NCBI GenBank assembly: GCA_964215955.1 | Contig: CAXPDR010000037.1 | Span: forward strand, 1-64,000 | Source of the DNA: GCA-2706205 sp964215955 | GTDB taxonomy: Bacteria; Bdellovibrionota; Bacteriovoracia; Bacteriovoracales; Bacteriovoracaceae | Length of the DNA: 64,000 bases | Reading direction: 5' to 3' | In this document: piece after piece, positions 59,639 to 64,000 of the stretch | Position numbering within the stretch: the first letter of the stretch is position 1 | How the letters are laid out: each line of letters starts with the position of its first letter | Made by a program: the position numbers and the translations under genes | Notes under the pieces: generated by a model | The model's input: the letters and a program-made list of their open reading frames with translations, nothing else | Told to the model about the DNA's origin: nothing | Databases searched by the model: none

Positions 59639-60532
59639 TTGGAAGCAATTATCAATTATTTAGATAAATATTCTACGGAGTTTTTCGTAATTCAAATGGG
59701 AATGTTCGTAATCTTATCCGCAGTTTTTATTTGGATTTATTATTATAATCGTAAAAAATATCATAATTTAAAACATCAAATTCCGGCTTCAGTTGTTAAA
59801 AATTATCTTGATTCAATTATTCAAAACTCAACAGCATTGAAGTCATCTTTATTTAGAGGTGGTGGTTTAGACGTAGACCCATCAAGTGTTCCATCAGTAA
59901 TGCCTCTAGATCAGTTAGCAACTACAACTCCTGTGGGTGTTGCTACAGGTGCTGGAGCAGGTGATGATGCTTTAAGAGCCGAAGTCGCAAGATTACAAAC
60001 ACAGCTAACTGAGAAACAAAATATTATTAACGATCTTGAAAATAAAAATACTGAACTTAGCGGCGAAGTTAAAGCCAAGCAAGAAAGAATTGAAGAGTTA
60101 GAAGCTCTCCTTGCAGAAGCTCAAGCTAATGCTGGATCTGGTGATTCAGGGGGAGGAGATGAAGCTCTTCAAGCTCAGTTACAAGAAATTACTGCAGAAA
60201 GAGATAGTTTAAAAGAAGATTTAGCTCAATACGATATTATTGAAGATGATCTTGCTGATTTGAAAAGACTTAAGCAAGAGAATGAACAGCTTAAAGCTTC
60301 GTTGGCAGAAGGTGGGGGAAGCGCACCAGTTGCTGAGCCTGCTCCTGCTGCTTCAGCTCCTGAGCCAAGTCCTGAGCCTGAACCTGTTGTAGCAGAACCA
60401 GCTCCAGCTGTAGAAGAATCAGCACCAGAACCAGTAGTTGCTGAAGCTGCCCCTGAACCTGCTGCAGAAGAAAGCTCAGATGAAAAGTCTCCAGAAGACT
60501 TATTAAGTGAATTTGAAAAAATGTTAGGCTAA
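59639..60532 (+). CDS. Membrane-anchored coiled-coil protein with Pro/Ala/Glu tail
   Basis: TTG at 59639 is five bases after GGAGGG, better than ATG 59615. One membrane helix near the start (FFVIQMGMFVILSAVFIWIYYY), a Gly-rich linker, a coiled coil of about 110 residues (LRAEVARLQTQLTEKQNIIND ...), then a Pro/Ala/Glu tail (EPSPEPEPVVAEPAPAVEES). The layout suggests a cytoplasmic scaffold or cell-wall-linked tether. No family is recognised. Confidence 0.72.
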   Translation: MEAIINYLDKYSTEFFVIQMGMFVILSAVFIWIYYYNRKKYHNLKHQIPASVVKNYLDSIIQNSTALKSSLFRGGGLDVDPSSVPSVMPLDQLATTTPVGVATGAGAGDDALRAEVARLQTQLTEKQNIINDLENKNTELSGEVKAKQERIEELEALLAEAQANAGSGDSGGGDEALQAQLQEITAERDSLKEDLAQYDIIEDDLADLKRLKQENEQLKASLAEGGGSAPVAEPAPAASAPEPSPEPEPVVAEPAPAVEESAPEPVVAEAAPEPAAEESSDEKSPEDLLSEFEKMLG

Positions 60533-60565
60533 AAAATTTAGCTTATATTCGATGGATGGATATTT

Positions 60566-61441
60566 ATGAAATTACTTCTATGCCTGGCCATGGCCAGTCT
60601 CCCTGCGCTTGCAAGTACTTCTAAAGAATGGGTACCAAAGTATCAACAATCAAAAATTAAAAACCTAAACGATAGTAAGCTGGATGTAAATATCTCTAAG
60701 GATGCTAAGCTTATTAAAACATCTAAAAAAACAGGTAAGGTGGCCAAAGCTACTGATGACATTCCTGATACAAAATTAGAAGTTCTTTTTGCAAAGAAAA
60801 GTAAAAATAAAAAAGCTCATTTAAGCCTATTGAAAAAAGAGTCTTTAGCTTTAAAGCAAAAAGCAGTTCCAACTTTAATAAAGGTTATGAAGAGTAATAA
60901 ATTTCCTGATGAAAATAGATGGGTCGCAACTTATATGTTAGGAAGAATTATGGGACATAAGTCAGCACCTTTTATAGCGAAGTTCTCTCAACATCCTAAT
61001 TGGATGATGAGACTTGCTTCACTTAAGGTTCTTTTACATTTAAACCAAACAAAATATAAAGGTTTATATGCCAGAGCACTTGAAGATAAATCTTTAATTG
61101 TAAGACATCAAGCGCTACAGAATATTAAAGAAATGAAACTTGATACTTTAGCTCCACATGTATGGAAAATGCTTTTTAATAAAAAGAACTATGTAGGTAT
61201 CAAAGGTGCAAGAAAGCGTAGTAATATAATTAAAGATGCCATTAGAACTGTGGGCGATTTGAAATTTAAAAAAGCAAAACCAGCTCTTTTAAAAATGTTT
61301 AAGAAGGATAAGTATAAAGATGTTTTTCCTGAACTAGACTATGCTCTTTCTAAAATCACGGGCAGTGATTCACCAGAAGGTCCAATTACTGTTAAGAAGC
61401 ACTATTGGAATAGAACAGCTTTAAAAGAAGTAACGATTTAG
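60566..61441 (+). CDS. Secreted HEAT-repeat protein
   Basis: 291 residues with signal peptide MKLLLCLAMASLPALAST. From about 90 on are HEAT/armadillo-like helical repeats (QKAVPTLIKVMKSNKFPDENRWVATYMLGRI, PNWMMRLASLKVLLHL, KSLIVRHQALQNIKEM). Basic overall. A periplasmic protein-binding scaffold is likely. It follows the coiled-coil gene by 33 bases and abuts the convergent LRR gene. Confidence 0.75.
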   Translation: MKLLLCLAMASLPALASTSKEWVPKYQQSKIKNLNDSKLDVNISKDAKLIKTSKKTGKVAKATDDIPDTKLEVLFAKKSKNKKAHLSLLKKESLALKQKAVPTLIKVMKSNKFPDENRWVATYMLGRIMGHKSAPFIAKFSQHPNWMMRLASLKVLLHLNQTKYKGLYARALEDKSLIVRHQALQNIKEMKLDTLAPHVWKMLFNKKNYVGIKGARKRSNIIKDAIRTVGDLKFKKAKPALLKMFKKDKYKDVFPELDYALSKITGSDSPEGPITVKKHYWNRTALKEVTI

Positions 61442-62599
61442 TTAAGGTCTAGTTATCCGGATCGCCATTTTTAAAGATAATTTCTTACCAGCAATATAAA
61501 ATGAGCATCGGCTATCTCCACAGAGTTGTTGTAAAGATTTAAGTGTTTGAGATTTATTCAAAATTTGATCACCACTGTAAAAATTTGTTTTATAAGGAAG
61601 ATTAACTTTAAGTTCCTTATTTACTGTTAAAAGGTTTTGTAGAAGGTCGAGCTTTAAGTCTAAGTGCTCCAAGGAGTGTGCAAACTTTTCAGGAGCAATA
61701 TTAATTTCTTTAAGGCTTGAAAATCCAACTAAATCCAATTCATCATGTGAGGTTAGGTTTCTAATACTGAAAGATCTTAATTGATTAAAATATGGGGCGA
61801 AATCTTTTAAATCTCTGTCTGTTTCTAAGGGACAGCCAAGTTCTAAAATTTTATTTTCTTTAAACAAGTTTGTATTTAATTTAAATTCAATATGCCCTGT
61901 ACAATAAATTCTTTCTAGTTTTGAGTTTGTAAGGTTAGCAAAGATGTCAGTTGGGATATTTCCTGCAAATTTAATTGATTTAATTTGATCAGATATGGCT
62001 ACTTCTCTAAATGCTACGGCTACATTTTCATCATTCAAGGTTCCTGTTTCAGTGTTGAGTGAAAAGTTTATATATGGAGCTTGGGCCTTTTCAAGAAATT
62101 CTTTAAGTTCACTTATAGTAGCCTTCTCCCATGAGTTGTCACCAATTTCCATTTTGAATTTAAGGTCTTTAAGGTGTATGAACTCCTTCTTTCCGAACTC
62201 GTTTCCTAATAACTTTATATGAGTTAGATTTGGCAAATTTTTCAAATAAAGTAAGCTTTTAGGTGTAATATTATTATAGTCGAAATCTATGAATTTGAGC
62301 TTAGTTAAATTGGAAATTTGTTCGAAATTTTTACCAGTAAGCATCTTTTCTTTTGGGCAGTTATCGTTTGCAATGGTAAGACTTTCAATATTTGGTGTAT
62401 TACAAAGATGATTGATAAAATCATCTCCCTGACATTGTTGGTAAAGATTAAGGCTAGATAGAGACTCTAGGGATTCAATATTTTTCAAATTAAAGTTTAG
62501 TTTATTGAGAAGTTCAAAGGTTTCAAGCTTTGTTTTATTGCACTCTAGAGCATAGCTTGATTGGCATATAATTAGAGTAAGGAGGATTATCTTATTCAT
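61442..62599 (-). CDS. Secreted leucine-rich-repeat protein
   Basis: About 385 residues from ATG 62599, where a signal peptide begins (KIILLTLIICQSSYALE); the frame is open to 62635. LRR units are visible (ISNLTKLKFIDFDYNNITPKSLLYLKNLPNLTHIKLLGNE, then others of lower regularity). Two Cys pairs (CNTPN, CRS-like end CGDSRCSFY). No binding site is clear. Function: probable periplasmic or surface ligand binding. Confidence 0.75.
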   Translation of the reverse strand: MNKIILLTLIICQSSYALECNKTKLETFELLNKLNFNLKNIESLESLSSLNLYQQCQGDDFINHLCNTPNIESLTIANDNCPKEKMLTGKNFEQISNLTKLKFIDFDYNNITPKSLLYLKNLPNLTHIKLLGNEFGKKEFIHLKDLKFKMEIGDNSWEKATISELKEFLEKAQAPYINFSLNTETGTLNDENVAVAFREVAISDQIKSIKFAGNIPTDIFANLTNSKLERIYCTGHIEFKLNTNLFKENKILELGCPLETDRDLKDFAPYFNQLRSFSIRNLTSHDELDLVGFSSLKEINIAPEKFAHSLEHLDLKLDLLQNLLTVNKELKVNLPYKTNFYSGDQILNKSQTLKSLQQLCGDSRCSFYIAGKKLSLKMAIRITRP

Positions 62600-62685
62600 A
62601 AATATTGATTTACAATATTTTTGAATTCTAGTCATTATTACTGGAAGATTTTACTAGGTAATTTTTACATTTAAAAAGATAAACT

Positions 62686-63204
62686 TTAAAAATTTCTAAG
62701 CTCTTCCTGTTCTCTTAATTTATCAAGTTCTTTGAGTTTATTATCATTATCTATAAGGATACCGACTCGATAGAGAAGTGTTTTTTCCTGAATTCCATCT
62801 GAGGGGACTTCTTTCCAACCTTGAAGGAAGTCATTTTCTACTCTTTGTCTTTTATATATTGTCACTTTTGTGACCTTTTTACCGTAGCTAAACCCTTCGG
62901 CTACATTTATGAGTAATCTGAACTCAGCTGCCTTGACCTTATCGTTGCTACCAAATGAATCTGTAAAGTTAACTTGTAATGTATTATCCATCCATCTGGA
63001 CTTTATTTTACCTGCTTCTTGGTTTTGATAGGCCACATCAAATCTTTTCATTACCTGGATAACTGCTTGCCAGGTTTGATTGAAATCCGCTTGATAGATT
63101 TTGGCCGGTATTTCAAGTTCTTCTGTTATTTGCTTGAATTGTTCGTAAGATGCACAAGCCGAAAATAGAATGGGTATCAATAAAAGTTTAGTTAGTTTTC
63201 TCAT
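62686..63204 (-). CDS. Lipoprotein with BamC-like fold
   Basis: 172 residues with lipobox ILFSAC. The mature part (YQADFNQTWQAVIQVMKRFDVAYQNQEAGKIKSRW ... EFRLLINV ... KVTIYKRQRVENDF) resembles the helix-grip domain of BamC/NlpB-type lipoproteins of the outer-membrane assembly machine. The match is by pattern only. Its start overlaps the end of lnt by 17 bases, so the two are co-transcribed. Confidence 0.7.
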   Translation of the reverse strand: MRKLTKLLLIPILFSACASYEQFKQITEELEIPAKIYQADFNQTWQAVIQVMKRFDVAYQNQEAGKIKSRWMDNTLQVNFTDSFGSNDKVKAAEFRLLINVAEGFSYGKKVTKVTIYKRQRVENDFLQGWKEVPSDGIQEKTLLYRVGILIDNDNKLKELDKLREQEELRNF

Positions 63205-64000
63205 ACTTTAATTTTATCCATAAAAAATGAAAAAGAAAGAATAGTACCCATATAGGAAAAATTCCCCAAAAACCGAAGATCTGAAAGAAAGTTCTAAAGT
63301 TTTTATCAGGATTTTCTAATTTTAAGCTTAGGTCCAGATTTCCCTCTACATCATATTCTAGTCGATTTAACTCTTGTCCATTTGATTTTATATAAGTTGA
63401 GATACCTGTATTAGTAGAACGCAAAATGGGCAGATTAAATTCTATGGCTCTCCAGCGAGTTAAGAATAAATGCTGTTCAGGCTCGACTGTATTTCCATAC
63501 CAAGAGTCATTTGTAAGGTTAATCATTAAATGAGGTCTTTGAGAAATCGAGTTTAAATAAGTTCTAATAAACTCAGGTTGTAGAATCTCATAACAAATTG
63601 AACTCATAAATTTGATCTCTTTATTCGTCTTGAAAACAGTGTGTTTTTTTCCTTCTTCAAAGAATGCCATCTCCGGTAAAGCTTTACTCGCGAACTTGTT
63701 TAAAGGACCAAATGGTAAAGTTTCTCCAAATGGAATGAGAATATGTTTATGATAAACTTCAGTTAAGAGCTTCTCTTGATTAAAGTATAAAGCCGAGTTG
63801 TATTCAGTTTTATAATAACTACCATCTTCATTATCTCGAAAATGGTCATAACCACCAATTAACATATTAGCATTAGTGTTTTGGATTATACTTGCAAATA
63901 TTATAGGAACTGGCGATTGGGTAAGGTCATCTTTGTTAGTATGTACAGGATAAGGATAAGCGGTTTCAGGCCAAACAATAAGATCAAGTTTTTTATCATC
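63188..64000 (-). CDS. lnt: Apolipoprotein N-acyltransferase Lnt, C-terminal part
   Basis: Adds the third acyl chain to lipoproteins in the inner membrane. The frame is open to the window edge (271 codons), so the N-terminal membrane helices are missing. Catalytic residues of the nitrilase domain are visible: Glu in DLIVWPETAYPYP (near the edge), Lys in HKHILIPFGETLPFG and Cys in FMSSICYEILQPEF. A final membrane helix (GIFPIWVLFFLFHFLWI) ends it. Upstream codons before ATG 63865 belong to the gene. Confidence 0.92.
   Translation of the reverse strand, partial: DDKKLDLIVWPETAYPYPVHTNKDDLTQSPVPIIFASIIQNTNANMLIGGYDHFRDNEDGSYYKTEYNSALYFNQEKLLTEVYHKHILIPFGETLPFGPLNKFASKALPEMAFFEEGKKHTVFKTNKEIKFMSSICYEILQPEFIRTYLNSISQRPHLMINLTNDSWYGNTVEPEQHLFLTRWRAIEFNLPILRSTNTGISTYIKSNGQELNRLEYDVEGNLDLSLKLENPDKNFRTFFQIFGFWGIFPIWVLFFLFHFLWIKLKYEKTN

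Overview
The window is AT-rich DNA (roughly one third G+C by eye) from a Gram-negative bacterium. It has LPS-export genes (lptC/lptB), a TonB-dependent receptor, lipoprotein maturation (lnt) and many Sec-signal and lipobox proteins. The order lptC-lptB-rpoN-hpf, a DivIC/FtsB-like septation protein, and the many large secreted proteins of unknown function fit a predatory Bdellovibrionota bacterium of the Bacteriovorax/Halobacteriovorax type. That assignment is inference from gene content; there is no rRNA, and I saw no tRNA.

Layout. (1) 1-17 kb is mostly housekeeping: a DEAD-box helicase, septum protein, aspS, a diheme peroxidase, an FMN glutamate-synthase-like enzyme, mutS, and the lptC-lptB-rpoN-hpf cluster closed by a strong terminator. 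(2) 17-26.6 kb is accessory: a decayed IS1-like element, an FG-GAP lipoprotein, a pilin-like protein with an S74 autochaperone, a stand-alone 25-residue peptide gene with its own promoter and terminator, a subtilase behind a hairpin that can mask its Shine-Dalgarno, a zinc-ribbon gene split at an A7 slippery run, and a broken tyrosine recombinase. (3) 26.7-28.8 kb is a leftward operon: a secreted GRDP-like protein with six identical 12-residue Cys repeats, a TauD-like oxygenase and a GNAT acetyltransferase, under a consensus sigma-54 promoter. (4) 29-32.4 kb carries two secreted proteins, the second apparently starting at AUA. (5) 32.4-37.6 kb is a leftward, overlapping six-gene operon (putative zincin, atypical SDR, AzlC, AzlD, periplasmic binding protein, hybrid histidine kinase). 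(6) 38-44.3 kb is a rightward operon under a second sigma-54 promoter: a secreted Hint/BIL protein, a lipoprotein pseudo-subtilase, a small exported protein and an LRR-Kelch protein. (7) 45-47 kb has a cobalamin riboswitch, btuB-like receptor and a receiver protein. (8) 47-55 kb has TPR regulator and secreted proteins, then a 1172-residue lipoprotein with a toxin-like C-terminus and a small acidic candidate immunity protein. (9) 55-64 kb returns to housekeeping: an orphan DnaA domain I protein, hflX, class IV aminotransferase, yacG, IMPase, HEAT and LRR proteins, a BamC-like lipoprotein and lnt running off the window.

The most striking observation is that the two sigma-54 promoters (28753-28768 minus and 37963-37978 plus) share upstream architecture. 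An identical 12-mer lies exactly 63 bases before the -24 element in both, and a second motif between them is in the same register. This ties the Cys-repeat/oxygenase operon to the Hint/pseudo-subtilase operon as one candidate regulon served by one enhancer-binding protein. The rpoN gene for the sigma factor lies in the same window.
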